A stretch of DNA of 64,000 nucleotides, taken from Bradyrhizobium elkanii USDA 76. Its GTDB lineage: Bacteria; Pseudomonadota; Alphaproteobacteria; Rhizobiales; Xanthobacteraceae. A program made the translations under genes and the position numbers. Shown piece by piece: positions 56,074 to 64,000 of this stretch. A model generated the notes under the pieces. It did no database searches, was not told the DNA's origin, and saw only the letters and a program-made list of their open reading frames with translations. Location: positions 682,001 through 746,000 of the forward strand of contig NZ_CP066356.1 in assembly GCF_023278185.1 (NCBI RefSeq), read 5' to 3'. How positions within the stretch are numbered: position 1 is the first letter of the stretch; each line of letters starts with the position of its first letter.

Positions 56074-57267
56074 CTAAACCCGCTCCAGCGCCCGCTCGAA
56101 ATCCTCGATCAGGTCGTCGGGATGCTCGAGCCCGGCCGAGAAGCGAATGAAACCTTCGCTGATGCCGAGCTCGGCGCGGGCCTCCGGCGCCAGGCGCTGG
56201 TGCGTCGTGGTCGCGGGATGCGTGACCAGGCTCTTGGCATCGCCGAGATTGTTGGAGATGCGCGAGATCTTCAGCGCGTTGAGGCAGCGGAAGGCGCCGG
56301 CCTTGCCGTCCTTCACCTCGAAGCCGACCAGCGTCGAGCCGGCGCCCATCTGCTTCTTCACCGTCTCGGCCTGCGGATGATCGGGGCGCCCCGGATAGAC
56401 CAGCCGCGTGATCTTCGGATGCCTGGCCAGCGCCTCGGCGATCTTCGCTGCGTTCTCGGTCTGGGCGCGGACGCGGACGCCGAGCGTCTCCAGTCCCTTC
56501 AGCAGCACCCAGGCGTTGAACGGCGACAGCGACGGACCGGTCTGGCGCATGAAATTATGGATGTGCTCGGCGATGAAGGCTTCCGACGACAGGATGACGC
56601 CGCCGAGGCAGCGGCCCTGGCCGTCGATATGCTTGGTCGCGGAATAGACCACGACGTCGGCGCCGAGCGACAGCGGGCTCTGCCAGATCGGCGTCGCGAA
56701 CACATTGTCGACGATCAGCCGGGCGCCGCCGCTATGCGCTATCCTGGCGATCGCGCCGATGTCGAGCACGTCGAGCGTCGGATTGGTCGGGCTCTCCAGG
56801 AAGAAGGTCTTGGTGTTCGGCCGCAATGCGCGCTGCCACTGGTCGAGATCGAGGCCGTCGACCAGGGTCGTCTCGATGCCGTAGCGCGGCAACAGGTCCT
56901 GCACCACGTAGAGGCAGGAGCCGAACAGCGCCTTCGACGCCACCACGTGATCGCCGGCCTTCAGCGGCGCGAGGATCGCCGTGGTCACCGCGGCCATGCC
57001 GGTCGCGGTCGAGCGCGCGGCTTCCGCGCCCTCGAGCTCGATCATGCGGCGCTCGAACATCGCAATCGTCGGATTGGAATAGCGCGAATAGATGAAGCCG
57101 GGATCCTGGCCCTTGAAGCGCGCCTCGCATTGCTCGGCGGTGTCGTAGACGTAGCCCTGGGTGAGAAACAGCCCTTCCGACGTTTCCCCGAATTGCGAGC
57201 GCAGCGTGCCGCCATGGACGAGGCGGGTTTCGGGACGAAAGCGGGCGGTACCTTCAGATTCAGACAT
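56074..57267 (-). CDS. metZ: O-succinylhomoserine sulfhydrylase
   Basis: 397 residues from ATG 57267 with CGGAGGT upstream. Cys/Met PLP-enzyme family: TRLVHGGTLRSQFGETSEGL, YDTAEQCEARF, YSRYSNPTIAMFERRMIELE, PTNPTLDVLDIGAIARIAHS and the PLP lysine Lys212 in VVYSATKHIDGQGR. It makes homocysteine from O-succinylhomoserine and sulfide. A SAM-II riboswitch and an intrinsic terminator precede it, so expression falls when SAM is high. A 27-codon in-frame extension reaches into the terminator and is not used. Confidence 0.95.
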   Translation of the reverse strand: MSESEGTARFRPETRLVHGGTLRSQFGETSEGLFLTQGYVYDTAEQCEARFKGQDPGFIYSRYSNPTIAMFERRMIELEGAEAARSTATGMAAVTTAILAPLKAGDHVVASKALFGSCLYVVQDLLPRYGIETTLVDGLDLDQWQRALRPNTKTFFLESPTNPTLDVLDIGAIARIAHSGGARLIVDNVFATPIWQSPLSLGADVVVYSATKHIDGQGRCLGGVILSSEAFIAEHIHNFMRQTGPSLSPFNAWVLLKGLETLGVRVRAQTENAAKIAEALARHPKITRLVYPGRPDHPQAETVKKQMGAGSTLVGFEVKDGKAGAFRCLNALKISRISNNLGDAKSLVTHPATTTHQRLAPEARAELGISEGFIRFSAGLEHPDDLIEDFERALERV

Positions 57268-57307
57268 GTGACCTCCGAAGTGGCCATTTCTCCTGGAGAA
57301 TGGCCAC

Positions 57308-57341
57308 AAAAAAACCGGCCTGGAGCAACCTCCACAAGCCG
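57308..57341 (-). terminator. Intrinsic terminator between SAM-II riboswitch and metZ
   Basis: On the minus strand CCGGCTTGTGGAG-GTTG-CTCCAGGCCGG forms an 11-bp stem with a two-base bulge, followed by seven T. Its 5' arm (CCCGGC) can instead pair with GCCGGG at 57355-57360, making an antiterminator possible. Confidence 0.85.
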
Positions 57342-57360
57342 GGATCACACTGTCCCCGGC

Positions 57361-57416
57361 CTGTTTAGCGACTTATTTAACGTGGCTGCAAGCCGGCCGG
57401 CTCAAATCACCACGGG
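57361..57416 (-). promoter_or_regulatory. SAM-II riboswitch upstream of metZ
   Basis: On the minus strand the element reads CGTGGTGATTTGAGCCGGCC, then GGCTTGCAGCCACG and TTAAATAAGTCGCTAAACAG. CGTGG (57410-57414) pairs with CCACG (57381-57385) as P1; the 3' segment with AAGTCGCTAAA is the conserved pseudoknot strand of the alphaproteobacterial metA/metZ SAM-II class. It lies about 94 bases before the metZ start. Confidence 0.92.
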
Positions 57417-57557
57417 ATAAGTGCAGCTGATATTCCCTCGCGCCCTTTCCGTCAAGACGGTCATCGGATAACCCGTAAAAGCCCATATTTTGGGGCTTGA
57501 TGGCCGCCTGGAGTATGATTTTTGGGCCATCTCGAGGGATCGCCGAGGGACCGCGCC

Positions 57558-58664
57558 GTGTCGTTCACGCTGGAAGAAGAATCCAACGGAATTCTGCCCG
57601 ACCGCATGATCGCGGAGATGGCGGAGGCCGGCCTCATTCTGCCCGCCTACGACTTCGTCGAGAGCCAGATCCAGCCAGCCAGCCTCGATCTGCGCCTTGG
57701 CGACATCGCCTACCGGGTCCGCGCCAGCTTCCTGCCGGGACCCGATGCCACCGTCGCCGAGCGGATCGACCAGCTGAAGCTGCACGAGATCGATCTGTCC
57801 GACGGCGCGGTGCTGGAGACCAACTGCGTCTACATCGTGCCGCTGCTGGAGAGCCTGGCGCTGCCGCCGGAGATCGTCGCCGCGGCCAACCCGAAGAGCT
57901 CGACCGGACGGCTCGACGTCTTCACCCGCGTGATCGCCGACGGCACCCGCCGCTTCGACATGATCGGCGCCGGCTATCACGGCCCGCTCTACGCCGAGAT
58001 CAGCCCGAAGACGTTTCCCGTGCTGCTGCGCGAGGGGTCGCGGCTCAGCCAGGTCCGCTTCCGGATCGGCGAGGCGACGCTCTCCGCCGACGAGCTCGAT
58101 GTGCTGCATGCCGCCGAGCGGCTGGTCGATATCGACGATGCCGATCTCACCCATGGCGTCGCGCTTTCCGTCGATCTCTCCGGCGAGAGCTCGGGCGGCT
58201 TCGTCGGCTATCGCGCCAAGCGCCACACCGGCGTGGTCGATGTCGATCGCCGCGGCGGTTATGCGGTCGACGATTTCTGGGAGCCGATCAAGGCCCGGCC
58301 CGACGGCAGCCTCATTCTCGATCCCGGCGAGTTCTACATCCTGGCTTCGAAAGAGGCGGTGCAGGTGCCGCCGGACTACGCCGCGGAGATGGTGCCGTTC
58401 GATCCGCTGGTCGGCGAATTCCGCGTCCACTATGCCGGCTTCTTCGATCCCGGTTTCGGCTATGCCGGCGCCGGCGGCAAGGGCGCGCGCGCCGTGCTCG
58501 AAGTGCGCTCGCGCGAGGTGCCGTTCATTCTCGAGCATGGCCAGATCGTCGGCCGCCTCGTCTATGAACGGATGCTCGAGCGCCCCGACGCGCTGTACGG
58601 TCAGCGCATCGGCTCGAACTATCAGGCGCAGGGCCTGAAGCTCTCCAAGCATTTTCGCGTGTAA
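57558..58664 (+). CDS. dcd: 2'-deoxycytidine 5'-triphosphate deaminase, two-domain alphaproteobacterial type
   Basis: 368 residues from a GTG at 57558 (VSFTLEEESNGILPDRMIAE) with GAGGGA upstream; a TTG 12 codons earlier is possible. N-terminal half contains QIQPASLDLRLGDIAYRVRA, AAANPKSSTGRLDVFTRVIA and YHGPLYAEISPKTFPVLLRE; a second half repeats the fold with PDYAAEMVPFDPLVGEFRVH and FDPGFGYAGAGGKGARAVLE. The double-length protein is typical of this group versus about 190 residues for E. coli Dcd. It deaminates dCTP to dUTP for thymidylate synthesis. Divergent from metZ. Confidence 0.88.
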   Translation: MSFTLEEESNGILPDRMIAEMAEAGLILPAYDFVESQIQPASLDLRLGDIAYRVRASFLPGPDATVAERIDQLKLHEIDLSDGAVLETNCVYIVPLLESLALPPEIVAAANPKSSTGRLDVFTRVIADGTRRFDMIGAGYHGPLYAEISPKTFPVLLREGSRLSQVRFRIGEATLSADELDVLHAAERLVDIDDADLTHGVALSVDLSGESSGGFVGYRAKRHTGVVDVDRRGGYAVDDFWEPIKARPDGSLILDPGEFYILASKEAVQVPPDYAAEMVPFDPLVGEFRVHYAGFFDPGFGYAGAGGKGARAVLEVRSREVPFILEHGQIVGRLVYERMLERPDALYGQRIGSNYQAQGLKLSKHFRV

Positions 58665-58697
58665 TTCCGCGAGTCGGACTTTGCGTCATTCTCCGCT

Positions 58698-58800
58698 GTC
58701 ATTCCCCGCGAAAGCGGGGAATCCAGTACGCCGCGGCCCCTCCATCGACAACGACTGTCTCTGGAATACTGGATCGCCCGATCAAGTCGGGCGATGACAC
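58698..58800. repeat. GC-rich palindromic repeat, family G, copy 2
   Basis: GTCATTCCCCGCGAAAGCGG, AATCCAGTA, then CTGGAATACTGGATCGCCCG and GATCAAGTCGGGCGATGAC. Contains several nested hairpins. Building blocks match 13278-13365. Confidence 0.8.
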
Positions 58801-58872
58801 TGCGCTTGGGTTTGGTTGCGTCGTCATGCTGACGATGACACACTCCACCAAAATAAGAGATCGGGAGTAAAC

Positions 58873-59928
58873 ATGAGCGCCGCAACAGATTCAGCGCAGC
58901 AAGAAGCGCAGTGGCAGAAATGGCGCAGCGTCGCCGATCTCTATCACGCCTTCTTCACCGGGCTGATCCTCACCGTCGTCACGCGGCGCGGCACGGCTGA
59001 TGCAGCGGAATTCGTCTTCCGCGTGTTTCGCCGCCAGCAGCAGGAACGCTTTCTCCCCGGCTTGAAGAAGCTCGGCCTCGACGGCCTGCCGCCGGCGGTC
59101 GCGGCCGCGCAGTATCATTACCTCTCCAACTGGATCGGCGGCGTGCATGTCGAATACATGCACGAGACCGACCGCAAGGCCTGGATCCGCTATCCGCCGC
59201 CGCGCTGGATCTGGAAGGGCACGGCGATCTGCGGCGTGCCCGGCGAAGTCTCGCGCGCGATGCTGCGCGGCTGGCACGCCAACAACGGCGTCGCGCTCGG
59301 GGATTTGCGGCTCGGCTTCGTCTGCACCAAGCAGAGCGTCGACGGCCAGGACGGGCTCGAGGGCTATTACTGCGAGTACGATCATCCGCTCGAGCTCGAC
59401 CAGCGCCTCGTGTTCGCGCGCCATCTCGAGGCGCCGCTATTCGATCCGAACACCGCGCCGGCGCTGCCGGTCGACAGCTGGCCGAGGCCGCGGCTGGAGA
59501 AGGCCTATCGCAACTACGCGATGGAATATGTGAAGACGGCCGCGCCGGTCATCGTGCAGGTGTTCGGCCCGGAGGATGCGAGCTATCTGCTGCATCTCAC
59601 CGGCAGACTGATCGGCATGCAATATTACGACGAGGTCGCGCAGGCGCTCGGCGGCAGCCGTGGCCGCGCCACGGAATTTGCCGCATTCCTGCGCACTCTC
59701 TTCGAGTCGCAGGACGATGTCGCTGACATCACCGAGTCCGAGGGCCAGTTCGAGATCCGCCAGCAGGGCTGGAAGCTGATGGCCGATGTCGCCGACTATC
59801 ATCCGGCCTGCGCCAGCGTGCTGACGGGCCTGTTCGAAGGGCTGGCCGCCGGCTGCGGGCGGCATATTCCGGTGCATCTGAAGCCGAATGGTGCCGCCGG
59901 CGCACCGTACGTGTGGTCGATCGGCTAG
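58873..59928 (+). CDS. Uncharacterised protein, 351 residues
   Basis: Starts at ATG 58873 with GGGAGTAA upstream. Soluble, helical N-terminal region (about 1-95: EAQWQKWRSVADLYHAFFTG, FRRQQQERFLPGLKKLGLDG), then a Trp-rich middle with IGGVHVEYMHETDRKAWIRY and RWIWKGTAICGVPGEVSRAM, and VCTKQSVDGQDGLEGYYCEY; three Cys are visible there. The C-terminal half is again helical. It faintly recalls the L-2-amino-thiazoline-4-carboxylate hydrolase-like group, but I cannot confirm that. No operon partner is evident. Confidence 0.6.
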   Translation: MSAATDSAQQEAQWQKWRSVADLYHAFFTGLILTVVTRRGTADAAEFVFRVFRRQQQERFLPGLKKLGLDGLPPAVAAAQYHYLSNWIGGVHVEYMHETDRKAWIRYPPPRWIWKGTAICGVPGEVSRAMLRGWHANNGVALGDLRLGFVCTKQSVDGQDGLEGYYCEYDHPLELDQRLVFARHLEAPLFDPNTAPALPVDSWPRPRLEKAYRNYAMEYVKTAAPVIVQVFGPEDASYLLHLTGRLIGMQYYDEVAQALGGSRGRATEFAAFLRTLFESQDDVADITESEGQFEIRQQGWKLMADVADYHPACASVLTGLFEGLAAGCGRHIPVHLKPNGAAGAPYVWSIG

Positions 59929-60057
59929 CGCCAAGGTTCATCCGGGTTCACCTGCAATCGCGCAGGCCCCCCTTGCGTCCCGCGCACGTGGATTCCGCCA
60001 TTGCCATGGTAGGGAAACACCATGGCGCGGCTCCCCAGATCGCGCGTGGGAGTAGAA

Positions 60058-61500
60058 ATGTCCGATCTCGGCCTCGCCGAAATACCTGTCGACGAACAAG
60101 AGCGGCCGCTGCCGCCGCCGGTGACCAAGCCGGCGCGCAATGCGCTGCTCGACGGGCCGATCCTGCGCACGTTGCTCTGGCTGGCGTGGCCGAATGTGAT
60201 CGCGCTCTCCGCCGGCACCTGCGTCGTCATCGCGGAGACTTCGTATATCGGCCGGCTCGGCGTCGAGTCGCTTGCGGCGATGGCGCTGGTGTTTCCCTGC
60301 GTGATCCTCACCATGACGATGTCCGGCGGCGCGATGGGCGGCGGCGTCGCATCCGCGATCGCGCGCGCGCTCGGCGCCGGCGAGATCGAGCGGGCTTCGA
60401 CACTGGCCATGCATGCGCTGCTGATCGGATTGACGTTTGGTGCCACCTTCATGCTGGGCATGCTGACCTTCGGTCCGCGCCTGCTCGAACTGCTCGGCGG
60501 CCGCGGCAATGTGCTGGCGCAGGCGATCGCCTATTCGCAGGTGTTCTTCGGCGGCGCGATCCTGCCCTGGCTGATGAACACCATGGCCGGCATCCTGCGC
60601 GGCACCGGCAACATGAAGCTGCCGTCGACCATGATCCTGTCGTCGGCGGTGTGGCAGATCATTCTCGGCGGCACGCTCGGGCTCGGTCTCGGTCCGGTGC
60701 CGCAATTCGGCATGCGTGGCGTCGCCGCAGGTTCGCTGATCGCCTATTCGATCAGCATCAGCGTGATGGGCTGGTATCTGTTCTCGGGCCGCGCCCGCGT
60801 GAGGCCGAAGCTCAAGGGGCTGCGCGTGCAATGGGCGATGTTCATCGACATCCTCAAGGTCGGTGCCATCTCCTGCTTCTCGCCGCTGCAATCGGTGCTG
60901 ACGATCTCGATCTTCACCCACATGCTGGCGCAGTTCGGCACCGCGGTGCTCGCCGGCTACGGCATCGGCGCACGGCTCGAATTCATGCTGACCTCGGTCG
61001 CCTTCGCGGTCGGCATCGCCTCGGTGCCGATGATCGGCATGGCGGTCGGCGCCGAGCGCGTCGCGCGGGCCCGGCGCATCGCCTGGACCGCAGGCACGGT
61101 GTCGTTCCTTGCGGTCGGCGTCGTCGGCAGCTTCATCGCCGTCTTCCCCGACCTCTGGGTCAATCTGTTCACCAGTGATCCGCACGTGCGGGCGACCAGC
61201 CATCAATATCTCTCGACCGCCGCGCCGATGTACGCGTTCATCGGCCTTGCGATGTCGATGTATTTCTCCTCGCAGGGCGCCGCGAAGGTGCTGGGTCCGG
61301 TGCTGGCGCAGACCGCGCGGCTGATCTTCATCGGCGCCGGCGGCTGGTGGCTGTCGACGCATGAGGCGAGCGCGCAGAACTTCTTCGCACTCGCCGCCGC
61401 CTCGATGGGCGTGCTCGGCGTGCTGTCCTGCCTCAGCGTGATCCTGACGCGCTGGGGCAAATCAGCGCCGGTCGCCGAGGCGCAGCCGGCGCTGTCGTAG
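60058..61500 (+). CDS. MATE-family multidrug/toxin exporter
   Basis: 480 residues from ATG 60058 with GGGAG upstream; an upstream in-frame ATG at 60022 is possible. Twelve membrane helices. MATE pattern: LWLAWPNVIALSAGTCVVIA and YIGRLGVESLAAMALVFPCV in helix 1-2, VFFGGAILPWLMNTMAGILR (about 168-187), and the pseudo-repeat QSVLTISIFTHMLAQFGTAV and VLAGYGIGARLEFMLTSVAF in the second half. Uses a Na+ or H+ gradient to export cationic compounds. Substrate unknown. Confidence 0.92.
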   Translation: MSDLGLAEIPVDEQERPLPPPVTKPARNALLDGPILRTLLWLAWPNVIALSAGTCVVIAETSYIGRLGVESLAAMALVFPCVILTMTMSGGAMGGGVASAIARALGAGEIERASTLAMHALLIGLTFGATFMLGMLTFGPRLLELLGGRGNVLAQAIAYSQVFFGGAILPWLMNTMAGILRGTGNMKLPSTMILSSAVWQIILGGTLGLGLGPVPQFGMRGVAAGSLIAYSISISVMGWYLFSGRARVRPKLKGLRVQWAMFIDILKVGAISCFSPLQSVLTISIFTHMLAQFGTAVLAGYGIGARLEFMLTSVAFAVGIASVPMIGMAVGAERVARARRIAWTAGTVSFLAVGVVGSFIAVFPDLWVNLFTSDPHVRATSHQYLSTAAPMYAFIGLAMSMYFSSQGAAKVLGPVLAQTARLIFIGAGGWWLSTHEASAQNFFALAAASMGVLGVLSCLSVILTRWGKSAPVAEAQPALS

Positions 61501-61512
61501 CATTTCTCAATC

Positions 61513-61645
61513 CGTCATCCTGAGGAGCGGCCTCTTGGCCGCGTCTCGAAGGATCGACGGCCCCGATGCTTCGGCGTCCGCTTCTGGAAACAGCCGGGCT
61601 GTCGCCCTTCGAGACGGCCGCTTCGCGGCCTCCTCAGGGTGACGG
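61513..61645. repeat. Two REP-like palindromes, family F
   Basis: 61513-61556 is GTCATCCTGAGGAGCGGCCT ... GCGTCTCGAAGGATCG; 61605-61645 is CCCTTCGAGACGGCCGCTTC ... CTCCTCAGGGTGACG in opposite orientation. Both are uninterrupted versions of the elements hit by the IS copies. Confidence 0.85.
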
Positions 61646-61685
61646 TCACGGTTTAAATGCGCGGCCGGTCGCGCAACGTTGCGGA

Positions 61686-62102
61686 TCACGCCGCGCTCTT
61701 CTCCCTGGCCGACTTGGCCATCGCCGCCTGCATCGCCGCCGCGCCGAGGTCCATCTGCGCGTCCATGTAGGGCGCGACCTCGTGCGGCAGCACGTCGGCG
61801 ATCCACACCACGCGGCAGCGCGCGTCGCCCTCGGCGAACACCTGCACCGAGGCGGAATGCTGCTTCAACCGCTCGCTGGTGATCGCATAGACCAGCCGCT
61901 TTCGGTTGTCGTCGCAATCGACCAGCGTCTCGCGCGCCACCGTGCCGTTGGCGAAAGTGACAGTGCGGACGTCGCCGTCCAGTTGCGTGTCGGTCACGAA
62001 GCCCGGCACCAGCCGCGTATGCAGCGCGCCGAAATCGCGCAACGCGTCCCAGACATGATCTGCCGGCGCGTCGATCGGGATGTCCTTGTGAATGGAAGCC
62101 AT
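61686..62102 (-). CDS. SRPBCC-family (polyketide cyclase-like) protein
   Basis: 138 residues from ATG 62102. The start KDIPIDAPADHVWDALRDFG and the pattern RTVTFANGTVARETLVDCDD, RLVYAITSERLKQHSASVQV and DARCRVVWIADVLPHEVAPY are the helix-grip fold of START-like lipid or small-molecule binding proteins. Ends with an Ala/Met helix. Function not evident. It is the last gene before IS copy 2. Confidence 0.85.
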   Translation of the reverse strand: MASIHKDIPIDAPADHVWDALRDFGALHTRLVPGFVTDTQLDGDVRTVTFANGTVARETLVDCDDNRKRLVYAITSERLKQHSASVQVFAEGDARCRVVWIADVLPHEVAPYMDAQMDLGAAAMQAAMAKSAREKSAA

Positions 62103-62229
62103 CTTTGTAACCTTTCGGGTGGTTGTCATTCCCGCGCAAAGACTTCGCCTTTGTCGCTGGAGGTGCGAGCGGCGCGATGCCCCGGCATCGCGTTCCTGAG
62201 CGAGCCTCGAAGGATGACCGGATCTCGCT

Positions 62230-62271
62230 CGGGGCCATCCTTCGAGACGCCGCGCGTTGCGCGGCTCCTCA
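62230..62271. repeat. REP-like palindrome (family F) interrupted by IS copy 2
   Basis: GGGGCCATCCTTCGAGACGC then GCGCGGCTCCTCA on the left; AGGATGACG follows the IS at 63210. Same insertion point as copy 1, with TCA at 62269-62271 and 63208-63210. Confidence 0.85.
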
Positions 62272-63207
62272 GAGTCTGACTCAAAACAAGTCATTGAGAT
62301 CTCATGCTCTGGCCAATCGGCGGGAGAGCAGGCGGATGCTTGCAATGAGAACCCAAGCCTCCGCGCTGGCGATGGTTGCCTCGAAGTCTTTGGCAAGTCG
62401 TCGATTGCGGCCGAACCAGGCAAAGGTACGCTCGACGACCCAACGTCGAGGCTCGGCCTTGAACGTTCCAACGCTCTGCGAGCGGGTGACGATTTCAATC
62501 GTCCATTGGCCCAAATCAGCGATGGCATCGAGCAGCTTAGGGCCACGGTAGACGCGATCGGCGAAGATGTGGCGCAGGTTGGGGAACAGGCGGCCGATGA
62601 GCCGCAACAGCGGGACTGCACCGTGATTGTCTTGAAGGTTGGCGGGATGCACCTGCACAGCCAGCAAGGAGCCCTCGGTGTCGGTGACGATATGACGCTT
62701 GCGTCCCTTGACCCGCTTGGCCATGTCAAACCCGCTTGGACCGCCATTTTCCGCGGTCTTCACGCTCTGGCTGTCGATGATCCCAGCCGTTGGAGTGGGG
62801 TTGCGTCCTTGCCGTTCGCGCATGCGTCGGACCAGGGCATCATTGACCCTGCGCCACAATCCAGAACCGCGCCATTTGTAAAAATAGTACTGAACCGTCG
62901 AGCATGGTGGGAAGTCCTTTGGCAGCGCGCGCCATTGGCAGCCGCTGGCTCCAATGTAGAGAATTGCATTCATGATCACGCGCAGGCTGATCTCGCGCGG
63001 ACGGCCGCGCCGGCATTGCGCAGGCATCAACGGCTCGATCAGTTCCCACTCCGCATCCGTCATGTCGCTTGCATAACGAAGTCCGTCGCGTCGATATTGT
63101 TGTCGGGTGATTTCGGTCCAACACATGTTGTGCTCCCTCGAGTCTTCGCAAACACGAAGGAATCACAACGGGCTGAAATCACTCAACTTTCTTTTTAAAG
63201 CAGGCTC
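62272..63207 (-). mobile_element. IS5-family insertion sequence, copy 2, inverted (936 bp)
   Basis: Same length and ends as copy 1, with GAGTCTGACTCAAAACAAGT at the left and (reversed) GAGCCTGCTTTAAAAAGAAA at the right. It is flanked by TCA on both sides. Inverted relative to copy 1; 6373 bases of chromosome lie between the two. Confidence 0.93.
62302..63126 (-). CDS. IS5-family DDE transposase, copy 2
   Basis: 274 residues, same sequence as the protein of copy 1 with Asp118, Asp190 and Glu232 intact. The lack of differences indicates recent transposition or gene conversion. Length is complete. Confidence 0.95.
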   Translation of the reverse strand: MCWTEITRQQYRRDGLRYASDMTDAEWELIEPLMPAQCRRGRPREISLRVIMNAILYIGASGCQWRALPKDFPPCSTVQYYFYKWRGSGLWRRVNDALVRRMRERQGRNPTPTAGIIDSQSVKTAENGGPSGFDMAKRVKGRKRHIVTDTEGSLLAVQVHPANLQDNHGAVPLLRLIGRLFPNLRHIFADRVYRGPKLLDAIADLGQWTIEIVTRSQSVGTFKAEPRRWVVERTFAWFGRNRRLAKDFEATIASAEAWVLIASIRLLSRRLARA

Positions 63208-63238
63208 TCAGGATGACGTTGGAATGCGCGGCTCTTTG

Positions 63239-63598
63239 TCAGGTCGACACCGCCTCGACATTGTTGCCGTCGGGGTCGAGCAGGAACGCCGCGTAATAGG
63301 TCGGGCTGTAATCCTTGCGATGGCCCGCCGCGCCATTGTCCTTGCCGCCGGCTTTCAGGCCTTCGGTATGGAATGTCTTGATCGCGTCATGGCTCGGGGC
63401 ACGGAACGCAACGTGCGCGCCGCCTTGGGCCTTGCCCTTGTGCAAATGCAGCCAGAGCGCGGGCTCGCCCTTCGGGCCGAAACCGGCGCCGCTGTCGTCG
63501 CGCGAGCAGAGCACGAAGCCGAGCGGCGCCAGCACCGCGGTGTAGAAGCGCACGCTGGCGTCGAGGTCGGCAACGCGCAATCCGATATGATCGTACAT
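63239..63598 (-). CDS. VOC (glyoxalase/bleomycin-resistance) family protein
   Basis: 119 residues. Single VOC module pair: MYDHIGLRVADLDASVRFYT at the start with metal-type His4, APLGFVLCSRDDSGAGFGPK, then AQGGAHVAFRAPSHDAIKTF and AAFLLDPDGNNVEAVST with the terminal Glu. Probably a metal-dependent lyase, isomerase or resistance protein. It follows the AraC gene on the same strand, 55 bases apart, so may be under its control. Confidence 0.88.
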   Translation of the reverse strand: MYDHIGLRVADLDASVRFYTAVLAPLGFVLCSRDDSGAGFGPKGEPALWLHLHKGKAQGGAHVAFRAPSHDAIKTFHTEGLKAGGKDNGAAGHRKDYSPTYYAAFLLDPDGNNVEAVST

Positions 63599-63653
63599 GA
63601 GGAATCTCCAGTCGTTGGGCGCATCGAAAGACGCGCGGACTGGAGCAGCCTAG

Positions 63654-64000
63654 CTATTGCAGCGCGAGACGTTCTTGGAAAATCTTGCGGTCGCCGCGCG
63701 AGGCCTGGCGGAACTTCAGCGGCGAGGCGCCGGCGGCGCGGTGGAAGCTGCGCACGAAATTGGACAGGTCGCCGAAACCGACGTCATAGGCGATGTCGGT
63801 GATCGGGCTGTCGTCATCCGCGAGCCGCCGCGCCGCATGGCGCAGCCGCGAGCGCACGAGATATTGATGCGGGGTGACGCCGAGCACCGCGGAAAACAGC
63901 CGCAGGAAATGGAAGGTGCTCAAGCCGGCTTGCTCCGCGGCATCGTCGAGGTCGATCTGATGATGTGAATTGGCGTCGATCCACAGCGCGGCCTCGACGG
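63654..64000 (-). CDS. AraC-family regulator, 5' end outside window
   Basis: About 115 residues of the C-terminal part are visible. Two HTH motifs: [20 protein letters not shown] and [20 protein letters not shown], then [20 protein letters not shown]. The frame stays open at the window edge with a helical segment before the first HTH, so the true start lies beyond 64000. The VOC gene is downstream. Confidence 0.9.
   Translation of the reverse strand, partial: VEAALWIDANSHHQIDLDDAAEQAGLSTFHFLRLFSAVLGVTPHQYLVRSRLRHAARRLADDDSPITDIAYDVGFGDLSNFVRSFHRAAGASPLKFRQASRGDRKIFQERLALQ

Noticed and set aside
55423..57420. A 665-codon plus-strand frame from the IS into the metZ region
   Set aside because: It is out of frame with the transposase and antisense to metZ, so it is a chance fusion of shadow frames.
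54963..63207. Composite transposon formed by the two IS copies
   Set aside because: Each copy has its own TCA target duplication and its own REP-like target, which indicates separate insertions, and the enclosed genes look chromosomal.

Overview
The window looks like a chromosomal segment of a Bradyrhizobium or close Rhodopseudomonas-type alphaproteobacterium. It has high GC, SAM-II riboswitch control of metZ, two loci whose gene content matches the Rhodopseudomonas palustris hydroxycinnamate (tar/cou) and dicarboxylate (pim) loci as I recall them, and many GC-rich palindromic intergenic repeats. All family assignments come from reading the sequence; no database search was run.

Layout. 1-5.6 kb: a truncated cyclic-nucleotide-gated K+ channel, divergent from a Popeye-like cyclic-nucleotide-binding membrane protein and a free-standing DUF6537 protein, then small stress-type proteins, a PRC-barrel protein and a Crp/Fnr regulator. 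5.8-13 kb: a membrane-anchored TAXI protein, a DUF3307 protein, a YkgJ-type cysteine-cluster protein, a YafY/WYL regulator with two copies of a near-perfect palindrome, a GST-like protein, a PNPOx-like protein, LysR and a thioesterase. 13.4-28.9 kb: a hydroxycinnamate/4-hydroxybenzoate locus with pobA, a TRAP transporter, DUF3237, crotonase, feruloyl-CoA synthase, 3-hydroxyacyl-CoA dehydrogenase-type SDR, 4-hydroxybenzoyl-CoA thioesterase, a Liv-type ABC transporter with fused permease-ATPase, and a MarR regulator. Together these import hydroxycinnamates, activate them to CoA thioesters, shorten the side chain to 4-hydroxybenzoate and hydroxylate it to protocatechuate.

28.9-34.5 kb: adenosine-specific kinase, saccharopine-dehydrogenase-like reductase, a divergent hopanoid-phosphorylase/FemAB-like pair and a glycerate 2-kinase. 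34.6-54.9 kb: a dicarboxylate locus with five tandem paralogous Liv-type binding proteins, one set of livMHFG transporter genes, an IclR regulator and a divergent pimFABCD-plus-SDR operon for beta-oxidation of dicarboxylic or fatty acids. A perfect 19-bp palindrome lies between the regulator and pimF. 54.9-63.2 kb: two identical-looking inverted IS5-family copies, each inserted at the same position of a REP-like palindrome, enclose metZ (SAM-II riboswitch plus intrinsic terminator), a two-domain dCTP deaminase, an unknown protein, a MATE exporter and an SRPBCC protein. The window ends with a VOC protein and a truncated AraC regulator.

The most distinctive features are the five-binding-protein array feeding one transporter, the repeat elements at nearly every pim operon junction, the IS copies sharing one target inside REP elements, the riboswitch-terminator arrangement of metZ, and the shared operator-like palindromes of the hydroxycinnamate locus. 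I saw no rRNA, tRNA, CRISPR array or phage.
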